From assembly GCA_950061135.1 (NCBI GenBank), contig CATLVU010000012.1, positions 1 to 38,146 on the forward strand: 38,146 nt of DNA. The letters are read 5' to 3'. This stretch comes from an uncultured Oligoflexia bacterium (GTDB taxonomy: Bacteria > Bdellovibrionota > Bacteriovoracia > Bacteriovoracales > Bacteriovoracaceae). Under the pieces are notes generated by a model. The model made no database searches and was not told where the DNA came from. It saw nothing but the letters and a program-made list of their open reading frames with translations. A program made the translations under genes and the position numbers. Positions 7,618 through 15,456 of this stretch are shown here, one piece after another; position 1 is the first letter of the stretch; every line of letters begins with the position of its first letter.

Positions 7618-8334
7618 ATGAAATTAGTTCTGATTTTATTGTTTTTTTCCACTAGCTGCATGAATAATTCCTCAGGAGGTGGAGGAAAAAAAAGTAAAGA
7701 CACTAAGAAGAATCAAAACCTCGAAGGCATAATTCAAAAAAAAATAACTACAACAATTGAACAAAGATTATTCTGTGAATCAGGCCCTGATTGTATTAAT
7801 CTTTACCCTAAAAATGATAAATCAATAACTGCAGTCATAAGAGAATGCCAATCAGGTAATGAACAAGCTCGTTATTTTGGTTCATATCAAATTAACAAAG
7901 GAAAACTTCAATTAAATTTTCCAGACCTGGCTTTTACAGAAAGTGCGACATATCAAGAAGTTGCTTTTGATTTACTCCTATATTTTGAATCTGAATCTTT
8001 AAAATGTTACATCACAGGCCATAATAAGGGACTTATGATTGATAATTATCTTAGATGTCCTGATATTAAACATGTTCCAGGAATTGGTTATGAGAAAAAC
8101 TCATTTCAATTTTACAATGATGGAAAAGTAAAAAGAAGAAGATGGAAAGAACTATCAAGTGACACTTTATACAAAGAATTCATTGGTTCATATATCATCC
8201 AAGGAAATAAGTTCTATATGGTCTTTGGTGACTCAGATGAAGGTAACTATTTTTCTGGTACATTTGATGCAAAGACCGGAAAAGCCTTTATTGATGAGCT
8301 TGAACCTAAGGCTGGGCCGTGCTTGGTCGAATAG
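7618..8334 (+). CDS. Lipoprotein of unknown function
   Basis: The 238-residue protein starts at ATG 7618 with an AGAGG ribosome site; codons upstream of it are not part of the gene. A short hydrophobic stretch ends in the lipobox FSTSC (Cys14), followed by a Gly/Lys linker and a globular part with five or six Cys (CESGPDC, RECQSG, LKCYI, LRCPD, GPCLVE), probably disulfide-bonded outside the cytoplasm. I do not recognise the fold. Two segments look alike (RYFGSYQINKGKLQLNFPD and EFIGSYIIQGNKFYMVFGD), which suggests an internal duplication. It converges with the next gene. Confidence 0.82.
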   Translation: MKLVLILLFFSTSCMNNSSGGGGKKSKDTKKNQNLEGIIQKKITTTIEQRLFCESGPDCINLYPKNDKSITAVIRECQSGNEQARYFGSYQINKGKLQLNFPDLAFTESATYQEVAFDLLLYFESESLKCYITGHNKGLMIDNYLRCPDIKHVPGIGYEKNSFQFYNDGKVKRRRWKELSSDTLYKEFIGSYIIQGNKFYMVFGDSDEGNYFSGTFDAKTGKAFIDELEPKAGPCLVE

Positions 8335-8344
8335 TATCAAAAGC

Positions 8345-8803
8345 TTAAGCAATCTTTAAAGACTCTTTTACAATCTCTCGGGCAGGCACATAATCAATGT
8401 TGAAAACTTCTTTCACTTCTTGAATTAAGCTTTCAATTGATAAATCAAGAAGTACCTCTTCTGTAGCACAGAGATCCTTTTGATTAATAAGCTTAACAAT
8501 CCGGTTAACGATAAATAATACGTTTTTCTCAATAGTGCTAGGCACTTTAACAGCTAACTGTTTCATAAAACGAGTATCTTGTTCAAGTGCATTTGTTATG
8601 GCCTGCTTGGATGATAGAAGTCTAATGTCATTAAGCTGATTTATACAAAATAGTCTTTTTTTGTTATCAAGAGAATACTGAACTTCGAAGTAGTCATTAA
8701 TACCATCAAACATTTTAAAAAAGCCTATTACCTGTCCTAGGCCAAATTCTAATGACAAAACTTTTGTATATTGATCAATATTCTTTGTAGCTTGTTGATA
8801 CAT
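8345..8803 (-). CDS. Possible CarD-like regulator
   Basis: The 152-residue protein has an N-terminal beta-rich segment (about 14-62: LEFGLGQVIGF...DYFEVQYSLDNKKRLFCINQLNDIRLLS) that resembles the Tudor-like RNA-polymerase-interacting domain of CarD/CdnL/TRCF proteins. A helical C-terminal part follows. This match is by eye and tentative; the C-terminal basic DNA-binding motif of CdnL is not obvious. The gene has a clear AAGGAG ribosome site and lies 23 bases after the DEAD-box helicase gene, so it is probably co-transcribed. Confidence 0.6.
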   Translation of the reverse strand: MYQQATKNIDQYTKVLSLEFGLGQVIGFFKMFDGINDYFEVQYSLDNKKRLFCINQLNDIRLLSSKQAITNALEQDTRFMKQLAVKVPSTIEKNVLFIVNRIVKLINQKDLCATEEVLLDLSIESLIQEVKEVFNIDYVPAREIVKESLKIA

Positions 8804-8826
8804 AAGTTACTCCTTATTAAACATAT

Positions 8827-10251
8827 TTAATATCTTCGAGTTCGACTTCTTCTTCTCTTGTTTCGATTTCGATCACTTGGTGAATAGCTTCGCTCACGAG
8901 ATCTCGAAACTTCGCTTTGCTTAAGTTGTGAGATCGTTTCATCAATCTCTTTTAGATCTCTGTTAAACTGATAAGAAAAAAGCAGCTTCATTGCTTCTTC
9001 CTTACTTAGGTCGCTAAAATAGTTACTAAATACATCATAGCTTTGATCAACTTCAAAGTTTTCTTGCCTTTGAACTATTGCATTTTTTAGGCCATTCATT
9101 TTATCCAATTCAGTATTTATTCTTTTTTCTTTAGACGTGAATGAACATGGAATATTATACTTTGTTAACTTATCATTTATTAAAGACTCAAGACTTTTCA
9201 AACTTCGTGAATCTTTTGGAGCAATAAAACTTATTGCTTTACCAGTATTCCCGGCCCTACCTGTTCGACCTATTCTATGTACGTATGACTCCAATTTACG
9301 TGGAAGTCCCATGTTTATTACGTGAGTAACGTTAGTTACATCAACACCTCTTGCTGCAACATCAGTACAAACAAGGATATTAATCTTTCGGGACTTAAAT
9401 AAGGCCATTGCATTATCTCTTTGAGATTGATTTAGATCTCCGTGTAATGCAGCTGCTTTTTCACCTATAACTAATAGCCTTTCACAGATGGATTTAGTTT
9501 CCTCCCTTGTCTCACAAAAAACAATTCCATAAAATTCATTTTCAGTAAGTAAGATTGTTTTTAGGGCTTTGTAGAAATCTTTTTTTTGTAAATAAGTATA
9601 ACTCTGAGATATATTTTTACTCGAAAGAGTTTTATTTTTCACCCTAACAATCTCCGGGTTACTTAATTTACTCTTCATTAATTTAATTATTTCTTTTGGC
9701 ATTGTTGCCGAAAACATCCATTTACTTGCATTCTGAGGCAAGCTTCCTAGTAACTGATCAACGTCATCAATAAAACCCATTTTTAACATTTCATCTGCTT
9801 CATCAATAATAAAGTACTGACATGAGTCTAACTTTAGTTTGCCTCTAGTTAATAAGTCTATTGCTCTACCTGGCGTTGCAATAACAATATGGGAATTATG
9901 TATTCCAACTAATTGCTCACGGTAACCTACTCCACCATAAACGGTTGTTGTCTTTAAAGGAGTATTAGATCCGAATTTTATAAGCTCTTCATTAATCTGA
10001 TTTGCAAGCTCTCGTGTAGGACTCAAGATAACCGCCTGAACACCTTTTCGAGAAAAATCAAGTTTCTCCAATAAGGGTAAACAAAATGCTGCGGTTTTAC
10101 CTGTTCCAGTCTGAGCTTGTCCAACAAAGTCAGCATCAGAGTTTATTAAAAATGGTATTGCCTTGTTTTGAATTTCTGTAGGAACACTATATCCCAGTTT
10201 GTTAACAGATTTAAAGATTTGATCAGATAACTGATTAAAAGAAAACTCCAT
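8827..10251 (-). CDS. DEAD-box RNA helicase with Arg/Ser-rich tail
   Basis: The 474-residue ATP-dependent RNA helicase has every core motif: Q motif (Gln28), AQTGTGKT (46-53), PTRELA (79-84), TPGR, DEAD (150-153), SAT (181-183), ARGVD (299-303) and HRIGRTGR (324-331). It should unwind structured RNA in ribosome assembly, decay or cold adaptation. The last 35 residues are unusual: RSRERSYSPSDRNRNKRR followed by more Arg and Ser, like an SR-type RNA-binding tail. Dedicated C-terminal domains of CsdA or DbpA are not seen. The start has an AAGGA ribosome site with a complementary arm upstream. It is close to csp-like and RRM genes. Confidence 0.95.
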   Translation of the reverse strand: MEFSFNQLSDQIFKSVNKLGYSVPTEIQNKAIPFLINSDADFVGQAQTGTGKTAAFCLPLLEKLDFSRKGVQAVILSPTRELANQINEELIKFGSNTPLKTTTVYGGVGYREQLVGIHNSHIVIATPGRAIDLLTRGKLKLDSCQYFIIDEADEMLKMGFIDDVDQLLGSLPQNASKWMFSATMPKEIIKLMKSKLSNPEIVRVKNKTLSSKNISQSYTYLQKKDFYKALKTILLTENEFYGIVFCETREETKSICERLLVIGEKAAALHGDLNQSQRDNAMALFKSRKINILVCTDVAARGVDVTNVTHVINMGLPRKLESYVHRIGRTGRAGNTGKAISFIAPKDSRSLKSLESLINDKLTKYNIPCSFTSKEKRINTELDKMNGLKNAIVQRQENFEVDQSYDVFSNYFSDLSKEEAMKLLFSYQFNRDLKEIDETISQLKQSEVSRSRERSYSPSDRNRNKRRRSRTRRY

Positions 10252-10257
10252 ATTTAT

Positions 10258-10301
10258 TCCTTATAAATAGTATTTATAGACTAAATAAGGAGCTTCTTAT
10301 T
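10258..10301 (-). promoter_or_regulatory. Leader dyads of the DEAD-box gene
   Basis: TCCTTAT (10258-10264) and ATAAGGA (10285-10291) are perfect reverse complements, so the AAGGA ribosome site can pair with an arm 20 bases upstream. Inside lies a 17-base palindrome, TATAAATA-G-TATTTATA (10262-10278). AATAAG/CTTATT (10284-10301) could form a competing hairpin and might end the upstream transcript. Confidence 0.45.
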
Positions 10302-10324
10302 TTATCTATCTTTTTTAATTTGGC

Positions 10325-10552
10325 CTATTGCCAATTTTGTACAAGCGTTTTTTCTGAATGGTCAAAATAAACTTCAATCTTTGAATTTGAAATTACATTG
10401 TGAATAAAACCAAGTCCAAATTTTGAGTGATTAATAAAGTCCCCGAGTTCATAACTAGCAGTCATTTTATAAGCTCGTGCATTTGATTCATCACCACTTA
10501 AAAGCTCGTTTAAATACTTCTTTTTTGCTGTTTGATTCTTCCAGTACTTCAT
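10325..10552 (-). CDS. Small protein with a CarD/Tudor-like beta segment
   Basis: The 75-residue protein begins with a basic helix (MKYWKNQTAKKKYLNELL) and ends with a short beta-rich unit (GDFINHSKFGLGFIHNVISNSKIEVYFDHSEKTLVQN). That unit resembles a minimal SH3/Tudor-like fold and is like part of the protein at 8345-8803. I cannot assign a function. ATG 10552 lies two bases after the stop of the RRM gene, so it is co-transcribed with it. An in-frame TTG at 10561 would overlap the RRM gene and is less likely. Confidence 0.65.
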   Translation of the reverse strand: MKYWKNQTAKKKYLNELLSGDESNARAYKMTASYELGDFINHSKFGLGFIHNVISNSKIEVYFDHSEKTLVQNWQ

Positions 10553-10554
10553 TC

Positions 10555-10827
10555 TTACCAACGACTTCTTTCACGTCTCTCTTGTGGCTTCGCTTCATTA
10601 ACTCTCATACTACGACCATCAAGTTCACTACCGTCTAGTGCAGAAATTGCAGTTCTAGCATCTTCCGAACTTCCCATCTCAATAAAACCAAAGCCTTTAC
10701 TTCGACCTGTTTCGCGATCAACAATAACCTTACACGATGAAACATCTCCATATTGTAAAAAAGTGCTCTTTAAAGCATCTTCTAAGATGTTAAATGAAAG
10801 ATTGCCGACATAAATTTTTGTACTCAT
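10555..10827 (-). CDS. RRM-type RNA-binding protein
   Basis: The 90-residue protein is one RNA recognition motif. RNP2 is IYVGNL (residues 5-10) and RNP1 is KGFGFIEM (44-51). A short basic tail (QERRERSRW) ends it. Such glycine-poor RRM proteins in bacteria are often induced by cold and bind single-stranded RNA. A good AAGGAG ribosome site precedes ATG 10827. The leader is long, with a CCTCTA/TAGAGG hairpin and phased A-tracts (see below). The next gene follows at once, and the DEAD-box helicase comes after that. Confidence 0.95.
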   Translation of the reverse strand: MSTKIYVGNLSFNILEDALKSTFLQYGDVSSCKVIVDRETGRSKGFGFIEMGSSEDARTAISALDGSELDGRSMRVNEAKPQERRERSRW

Positions 10828-10855
10828 GTATTCTCCTTTGAATAAACTTACATAT

Positions 10856-10870
10856 CCTCTAGATTAGAGG
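10856..10870 (-). promoter_or_regulatory. CCTCTA/TAGAGG hairpin in the RRM gene leader
   Basis: CCTCTA-GAT-TAGAGG is a perfect six-base dyad ending 28 bases before the start codon. Its core CCTC...GAGG is shared with the dyad in the csp leader. Confidence 0.4.
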
Positions 10871-10910
10871 TCATTTTGCTTTACACGCAAAAATCCCATC
10901 TAATGTTTAT

Positions 10911-10943
10911 AAATGTTTTTTAAATGTTTTTTAAATGTTTTTT
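10911..10943 (-). repeat. Three tandem 11-base A-tract repeats
   Basis: AAATGTTTTTT occurs three times in a row (10911, 10922, 10933), followed by a partial copy. The A6/T6 tracts recur every 11 bases, about one helical turn, which should bend the DNA. If the promoter at 11013-11030 is used, the repeats are transcribed as U-rich or A-rich leader. Confidence 0.7.
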
Positions 10944-11012
10944 AAATTTTGCTGTTGGTTTTGAAGTTCGACTAAAAAAAGAAAAAAATAAAAACGAAAA
11001 GAAAAACTTAAT

Positions 11013-11030
11013 CTCACCAATTATAGCATA
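11013..11030 (-). promoter_or_regulatory. Extended -10 promoter, probably of the RRM gene
   Basis: TATGCTATAAT on the minus strand (11030-11020) contains a TGN extension and a perfect TATAAT. It would start RNA near 11013, giving a leader of about 185 bases, as is common for cold-shock genes. The rest of this 273-base gap (10828-11100) is homopolymer-rich and holds no gene that I can see. Confidence 0.5.
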
Positions 11031-11100
11031 GAACAAATCATTATCATACTCTATTCTTTTACTTTCCTACTTTACTGCCAAGTAGTTGATATCAATCAAA

Positions 11101-12903
11101 TTAGGTATGTAATTTTTCTTCAGCTTTATTAAGTTCTTCTGTTTTATTATCCAGTTCTGCAAATAGCTGCTCAATTCGATATTCGTTTTCTTTAATCTGT
11201 TGTGAGTATTCACGAACCAAATCATAGTTATTTTCTTCTGTGGATTTGATCAATAATTTATTAAGCGATTCCAAGCTCTCTTCTTTTTGTATAATTTCGT
11301 TTTCAAGAGACTGAACTTGCTTTTTGATAGGAGACAAAATTCTTACTCGCTCTTGAGCTAAGCGTTGTTTTTCTTTTTTTGTAAGTTTGGGCCTTTTATT
11401 ATTCTGGGTATCCGCTAGCTCTTCTTCCCATCCAATTTTATCTAAAAAGTCTTGGTAAGATCCATCAAATATTTCTACTCCATCTTTTTGAAAAACAAGC
11501 AATTTATTTACTGTCTCATGCAATAATACTTCATCGTGTGTAACTATTAAAACCGCCCCCTGATATTCCTTTATCCCATTCATTAAAGCACTGACTGACT
11601 CAATATCTAAATGGTTGGTAGGCTCATCGAGTAAAAGTAGGTTCGTTTGATAGGCCAGAATTTTCCCAAGCATGACACGGCTTTTTTCTCCCCCTGAGAG
11701 AACTTCGATCTTCTTATCCGCCATATCGCCACTAAACATCATAGCACCGCATATTTGTCTTACTTGAGTAAAACTAAGTTCCGCATTACACTCAGTAATT
11801 TCTTGTGCAATCGTATTATTGCTATTGAGTCTTGAAATATTGGTCTGTCCTAAATACCCTTGAAAAAGTGATGGATGAGATTTCATTTGGCCTGTTTGTG
11901 ATTCTAAAAAACCACCAATCACATTTAAAAGTGTTGATTTACCTTTTCCATTTTTACCAATAATGCCTATTCTATCATTCTTATTGATATCAAAACTTAA
12001 GTCTTTAAATAATTTGTTATCTGGCTTATATCCAAAACTTAAATCTTTTAATTGCATTAACACTTTTGCAGGTGTCTCTTTATAATTAAAATTCAAGGAC
12101 AAGTTAGCTTCAACCTCTAACTTATCCATCTCTTGCATTTTCTCTAATTGCTTTACTCTTGATTGAGCTTGAGCCGCCTTACTGGCCTTGGCCTTAAACC
12201 TGGTGACAAAGTCTTCAAGCTCTTTTTTCTTCTTCTCTTGATTCGCTCGAGTTTGCTCATAAAGATCATCTTCAAGCTTCATTTGCTCTTCATATTGGTG
12301 AGTATCTCCAGCAATTTTTTTAATCTTTCTTCTACGAAGCCCAACCGTATGAGTAATGATATCATTCATAAATCCTCGGTCATGGGTTATCAGCATAACT
12401 TCACCATCAAACTTTCTTAAAAAGTTCTTTAACCAACGAAGACTAAGAATATCTAAATAATTGGTCGGTTCATCTAATAATAAAAGGCCGGGCTTTCCGA
12501 TGAGGGCTTTTGCTAAATTTATTCTTATTTGATAACCACCAGAAAAAGACAAAGGATCCTTATTCATATCCTCTTTGGTAAAGCCTAGGCCAAATAATAC
12601 TTTTTCTACTTTATATTCATCGTATTGTTCATCAGCACCTAACTCTTGCATGCATTCAGCGAGAACAGTTTCATGAGTGAATTTGATATATTGATCTAAA
12701 GACTTAATTAAGTAGTTTTTTGGAATAATGACTTCACCTGAGTCTGGAGATTCAATTCCGAGTATCATTTTGAACAAAGTAGATTTACCACTACCATTAC
12801 GTCCTATGACTCCAATACGCTCATTGGGAGATACAGAAAAAGACCCATCTTCGATGAGCTCTCTTCCTGCATAACCTTTTGATATATTATTTACTTGAAT
12901 CAT
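11101..12903 (-). CDS. ABC-F family ATPase
   Basis: The 600-residue protein has two ABC domains and no membrane segment. Walker A motifs are GRNGSGKST (34-42) and GKNGKGKST (about 317-325). Signatures are FSGGYQIR and LSGGEKSR, and Walker B motifs LLLLDEPTNYLD and LLLLDEPTNHLD. A charged linker of about 80 residues joins them, and a coiled-coil tail (about 520-600) follows, as in Uup-type members. ABC-F proteins act on ribosomes (translation factors or antibiotic protection) or on branched DNA. Subfamily is not clear. It is the last gene of the manganese-riboswitch run, six bases after a VOC gene and with no clear ribosome site of its own, so translation probably depends on the genes before it. 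Confidence 0.92.
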   Translation of the reverse strand: MIQVNNISKGYAGRELIEDGSFSVSPNERIGVIGRNGSGKSTLFKMILGIESPDSGEVIIPKNYLIKSLDQYIKFTHETVLAECMQELGADEQYDEYKVEKVLFGLGFTKEDMNKDPLSFSGGYQIRINLAKALIGKPGLLLLDEPTNYLDILSLRWLKNFLRKFDGEVMLITHDRGFMNDIITHTVGLRRRKIKKIAGDTHQYEEQMKLEDDLYEQTRANQEKKKKELEDFVTRFKAKASKAAQAQSRVKQLEKMQEMDKLEVEANLSLNFNYKETPAKVLMQLKDLSFGYKPDNKLFKDLSFDINKNDRIGIIGKNGKGKSTLLNVIGGFLESQTGQMKSHPSLFQGYLGQTNISRLNSNNTIAQEITECNAELSFTQVRQICGAMMFSGDMADKKIEVLSGGEKSRVMLGKILAYQTNLLLLDEPTNHLDIESVSALMNGIKEYQGAVLIVTHDEVLLHETVNKLLVFQKDGVEIFDGSYQDFLDKIGWEEELADTQNNKRPKLTKKEKQRLAQERVRILSPIKKQVQSLENEIIQKEESLESLNKLLIKSTEENNYDLVREYSQQIKENEYRIEQLFAELDNKTEELNKAEEKLHT

Positions 12904-12909
12904 TTTTTA

Positions 12910-13293
12910 TTATTTCATTGAATGAAGGCCGATCATATTACCAGCAGGGTCCTTACACATAGACATAAATCCATGATCTCCAAGAGAAAGCTTTTGCTTC
13001 AAAACTTTTCCACCAAAATTCTCAACTCTAGACTCTTCAACGGCACAGTCTTCACAAGCAAAATAGATCAACGTTCCTGTTCCACCAGGCGAAATACCAT
13101 CCATTTTGCAAATTGCACCACCAGCGCCGTAATTTTCAAAACTTTGTGGGAATGCCCACATCTCTAAACTTGGTGTTGCTTCAATTCCAGGGTTCATCAA
13201 TTGACTTAGCTCAACCTGAAAAACATTTTGATAAAATTCTTTGGCAGCATTAATATCATCTACGTAAATTTCAAACCATCCGACTGGATTCAT
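12910..13293 (-). CDS. VOC-family protein (glyoxalase fold)
   Basis: The 127-residue protein has the paired beta-alpha-beta-beta-beta pattern of the vicinal oxygen chelate family: GWFEIYVDDINAAKEFYQNVF at the start, the DPAGNMIGLH ending and a Gly-rich middle (GAGGAICKMDG). Members bind a metal and act as lyases, dioxygenases or binding proteins. The substrate is unknown. AAGGAG precedes ATG 13293. A second, different VOC gene lies 15 bases upstream, and the pair may be a co-transcribed heterodimer or two separate enzymes. Confidence 0.88.
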   Translation of the reverse strand: MNPVGWFEIYVDDINAAKEFYQNVFQVELSQLMNPGIEATPSLEMWAFPQSFENYGAGGAICKMDGISPGGTGTLIYFACEDCAVEESRVENFGGKVLKQKLSLGDHGFMSMCKDPAGNMIGLHSMK

Positions 13294-13308
13294 AAAGTCT
13301 CCTTTGAT

Positions 13309-13680
13309 TTAATATTTTGCGTTTTGTAATTTCAAAACATTTCCATCTAAATCTTCAAAAATTAGCATATGGCCCCAGCTCTCATCCAACTCTCCAAGAA
13401 TCTTTGCCCCCGCCATTTCTAGAATATTTCGATCCGATTTAATATCATCACTTTGAAGAGTTAAAGTCCCCCCACAAGAAGCCCCGTGAGAATCACGAGA
13501 GAAATAGGGAACTTCAGCTCCTTCTGTCCAATGAAGACCTATCATTACACCACCACAGTCCATACTAGTCCAATGATCAGACTCAAACATTATTTTCATA
13601 TTTAAGGTTTCTGAATAAAACTTAACAGCTCTTTTCATGTCTACTACATTATAATAAATATCATGTACTCCCTTAATCAT
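13309..13680 (-). CDS. VOC-family protein (glyoxalase fold)
   Basis: The 123-residue protein shows GVHDIYYNVVDMKRAVKFYSETLNMK at its N-terminus and EDLDGNVLKLQN at its C-terminus, the hallmark of VOC proteins. Candidate metal ligands include the His in HDIYYN and in GLHW and the acidic residues near the end. The start codon overlaps the stop of the cupin gene (ATGA), so the two are coupled. Metal-dependent folds behind a manganese switch make manganese a possible cofactor, which is only an inference. Confidence 0.88.
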   Translation of the reverse strand: MIKGVHDIYYNVVDMKRAVKFYSETLNMKIMFESDHWTSMDCGGVMIGLHWTEGAEVPYFSRDSHGASCGGTLTLQSDDIKSDRNILEMAGAKILGELDESWGHMLIFEDLDGNVLKLQNAKY

Positions 13681-14186
13681 ATCTTCTCTCCTGTCTTATC
13701 TGGAAGGCCATTATGTTCGCCCAATTTATGCATGGGATGATTTTCCCAAAAAGCGCCTTTTTCTTTCATTTCATCATTTCTTTTTGGATGTAGTGGATAG
13801 AAAATTTTATTTTCTTTTTTAAAAGACTCTCCCCCTACTAATAAAATAACAGTCTCTTCAGAGTTGTTAATAAAAGTATGTGCGATACCAGTTCCAGATG
13901 GGAATGCAACAAAGTCACCTGGGACTAAATCATAAACTACGCCATCAAGCCAAACCTGAGGATTGCCTTCTATGACATAAGCAAATTCCTCTTCTTCTTT
14001 TTCAGCATGTGGCCATGAAGTTCTTCTTCCTGGCGGTAGTGTTTCGATATGAACTCCTATTTTTTTGAGTCCACATAATCGACCAACAGGAGAACCGATA
14101 CTTAATAATTCATTACTACCTGGATAATGTGCATTATCAGCTTCAATGACATCTTTGTAGTTTTTTATATAATCAGGTTTTTTCAT
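13677..14186 (-). CDS. Cupin-domain protein
   Basis: The 169-residue protein holds one cupin barrel (about 35-115): motif 1 around PPGRRTSWPHAEKEEEEFAYVIEG and motif 2 PGDFVAFPSGTGIAHTFIN. His and Glu ligands for a metal can be picked from both. The tail (about 125-169) is rich in charged residues and not recognised. ATG 14186 is chosen although its ribosome site is poor; a TTG at 14204, three bases after the previous stop, is the alternative. It is coupled to the following VOC gene by an ATGA overlap. Substrate is unknown. Confidence 0.85.
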   Translation of the reverse strand: MKKPDYIKNYKDVIEADNAHYPGSNELLSIGSPVGRLCGLKKIGVHIETLPPGRRTSWPHAEKEEEEFAYVIEGNPQVWLDGVVYDLVPGDFVAFPSGTGIAHTFINNSEETVILLVGGESFKKENKIFYPLHPKRNDEMKEKGAFWENHPMHKLGEHNGLPDKTGEKI

Positions 14187-14207
14187 AGTTTTATTGTATA
14201 CCAAGTT

Positions 14208-14618
14208 CTAGAGTTTTTCTCCATTTATCATTACCATCCAAGTCTTTCTTTTGTTTTTAAATGCATCGAAAAAAAGCCCCGATAGATGAATGCCTGTCAG
14301 AAATAATAAAACATTTGAAATAATTTCATGTATATCTTCTAGTGTTTGATTTCCAAAAAAACGATCAAGGCCCATAAGAAATCCTGTTAAGCTTAGTCCT
14401 AAGATACAAAACCAAATACACCAATAAACATATTTTGCTTTATCATTATAATGAGTAACTTTTCTTTGCTTCCAAAAAATTATTCTTAAAGCTACCAGTA
14501 CTATTGCTGAATATCCAAGATAGCGATGAATTTGTTTCCCTTCATCTAGAACAAAGGCATTAAGGAGCACACTGAATGCCACTCCCCAATGCAATAATCT
14601 AAATTTTAATGGAAGCAT
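14208..14618 (-). CDS. Cytochrome b561-type membrane protein
   Basis: The 136-residue protein has four hydrophobic segments and the His pattern of the bacterial di-haem b561 family: His10 (LLHWG), His31 (IHRYLGY), His97 (DIHEII) and His111 (GIHLSG). It would carry electrons across or out of the inner membrane, probably from quinol. Its ATG overlaps the stop of the PepSY lipoprotein gene (TAATG). b-type cytochromes are often paired with PepSY proteins, so these two likely work together at the outer face of the membrane. Confidence 0.9.
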   Translation of the reverse strand: MLPLKFRLLHWGVAFSVLLNAFVLDEGKQIHRYLGYSAIVLVALRIIFWKQRKVTHYNDKAKYVYWCIWFCILGLSLTGFLMGLDRFFGNQTLEDIHEIISNVLLFLTGIHLSGLFFDAFKNKRKTWMVMINGEKL

Positions 14619-14884
14619 TAATGATTTTCTTTTTTTACAATTGAACCATCAATTGGATTAAAATAAATTTCAACTTTATTTTGATCTTTATCCCAACCAT
14701 AAATTTCATAGCAATTACCTTCAGTGACTTTAAACTCATTGATTTTATAACCTTCTGCTAACAAGTTTGCTTTAAAAGTCTCTTCATTTTGCCATTTAGT
14801 TTTTTCTTCACTGGTACATTGAGTCTTCTTTGAACAAGAAATAAATGCCAAGCTCAGTAATGCTAATGTTAATAGTTTTTTCAT
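14618..14884 (-). CDS. PepSY-like lipoprotein
   Basis: The 88-residue protein starts at ATG 14884 (ribosome site AAGGAG), 13 bases after mntP. A signal peptide ends in the lipobox AFISC (Cys17). The mature part (about 45-85: LLAEGYKINEFKVTEGNCYEIYGWDKDQ..VEIYFNPIDGSIV) has the helix-strand-strand pattern of PepSY. It should sit in the periplasm on a lipid anchor. With the b561 gene it forms an apparent electron-transfer pair; its exact role is unknown. Confidence 0.8.
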   Translation of the reverse strand: MKKLLTLALLSLAFISCSKKTQCTSEEKTKWQNEETFKANLLAEGYKINEFKVTEGNCYEIYGWDKDQNKVEIYFNPIDGSIVKKENH

Positions 14885-14897
14885 ACACTTCTCCTTT

Positions 14898-15452
14898 TTA
14901 TAGGCCATCTATTAAAAATTTAATGGCCAATGTTAACAATATAAATGCTCCTATTAAACTAAATATTGCTCCCCACTTTTTTGACGCAATTTTTCCAATT
15001 TGCATTCCAATAATAGTAGATAAAAAAGCCCATACTCCTATCGATAAAAGAAATGGGATTAATGGCTTTTGGGCCGCTCCAAGTCCCACCCCCACTGCAA
15101 GGGCATCAAAACTAGTAGCAAAAGACACAATCAAAAGTTTCGTAAAGCTATAAAACTCTAAATGCTTTACACCTTCCTTAAAAGCACAAAGTCCCTCATA
15201 AAACATATGAATTGCAACTCCTGTTAACAAAAGAAATGAAACCCAATGATCAATAGAATCCAATTGCGAAATAATTTTAAGTCCAGCGATTGCACCAATA
15301 AAAGTACAAAGCACTTCTGCACCACTAGAAGAAATCGCAAATTTTAAGCAATCACTTAGTTTATGTGGACGAGACCCCATTGCCAAAGCAGCTGAAAATG
15401 AATCAGCACAAAGAACAAAGCCGATAAGTAAAATCTCAAAAATATTTGTCAT
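14898..15452 (-). CDS. mntP: Manganese efflux pump MntP
   Basis: The 184-residue inner-membrane protein has six hydrophobic segments arranged as two repeats, each with the acidic motif of the family: LCADSFSAALAMG (Asp17) and ATSFDALAVGVG (Asp116). It should export Mn2+ when it is in excess. The frame runs 22 codons further upstream into the riboswitch, but MTNIFEILLIG at 15452 is the family start and has a GAGG ribosome site. A yybP-ykoY aptamer directly upstream supports the assignment. It heads a run of seven same-strand genes with gaps of 22 bases or less. Confidence 0.95.
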   Translation of the reverse strand: MTNIFEILLIGFVLCADSFSAALAMGSRPHKLSDCLKFAISSSGAEVLCTFIGAIAGLKIISQLDSIDHWVSFLLLTGVAIHMFYEGLCAFKEGVKHLEFYSFTKLLIVSFATSFDALAVGVGLGAAQKPLIPFLLSIGVWAFLSTIIGMQIGKIASKKWGAIFSLIGAFILLTLAIKFLIDGL

Positions 15453-15456
15453 GATT

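Noticed and set aside
10911-10943. CRISPR-like array
   Set aside because: The three 11-base units are directly joined with no spacers; they are phased A-tracts.
11086-11099. TTGATATCAATCAA, a perfect match to the FNR-type consensus
   Set aside because: It lies at the very end of the ABC-F gene, about 80 bases before the only promoter-like element and at none of the usual activator spacings. AT-rich palindromes of this kind are expected by chance.
12910-13680. The two VOC genes as a recent tandem duplication
   Set aside because: They share only the fold-level pattern; their sequences differ strongly.
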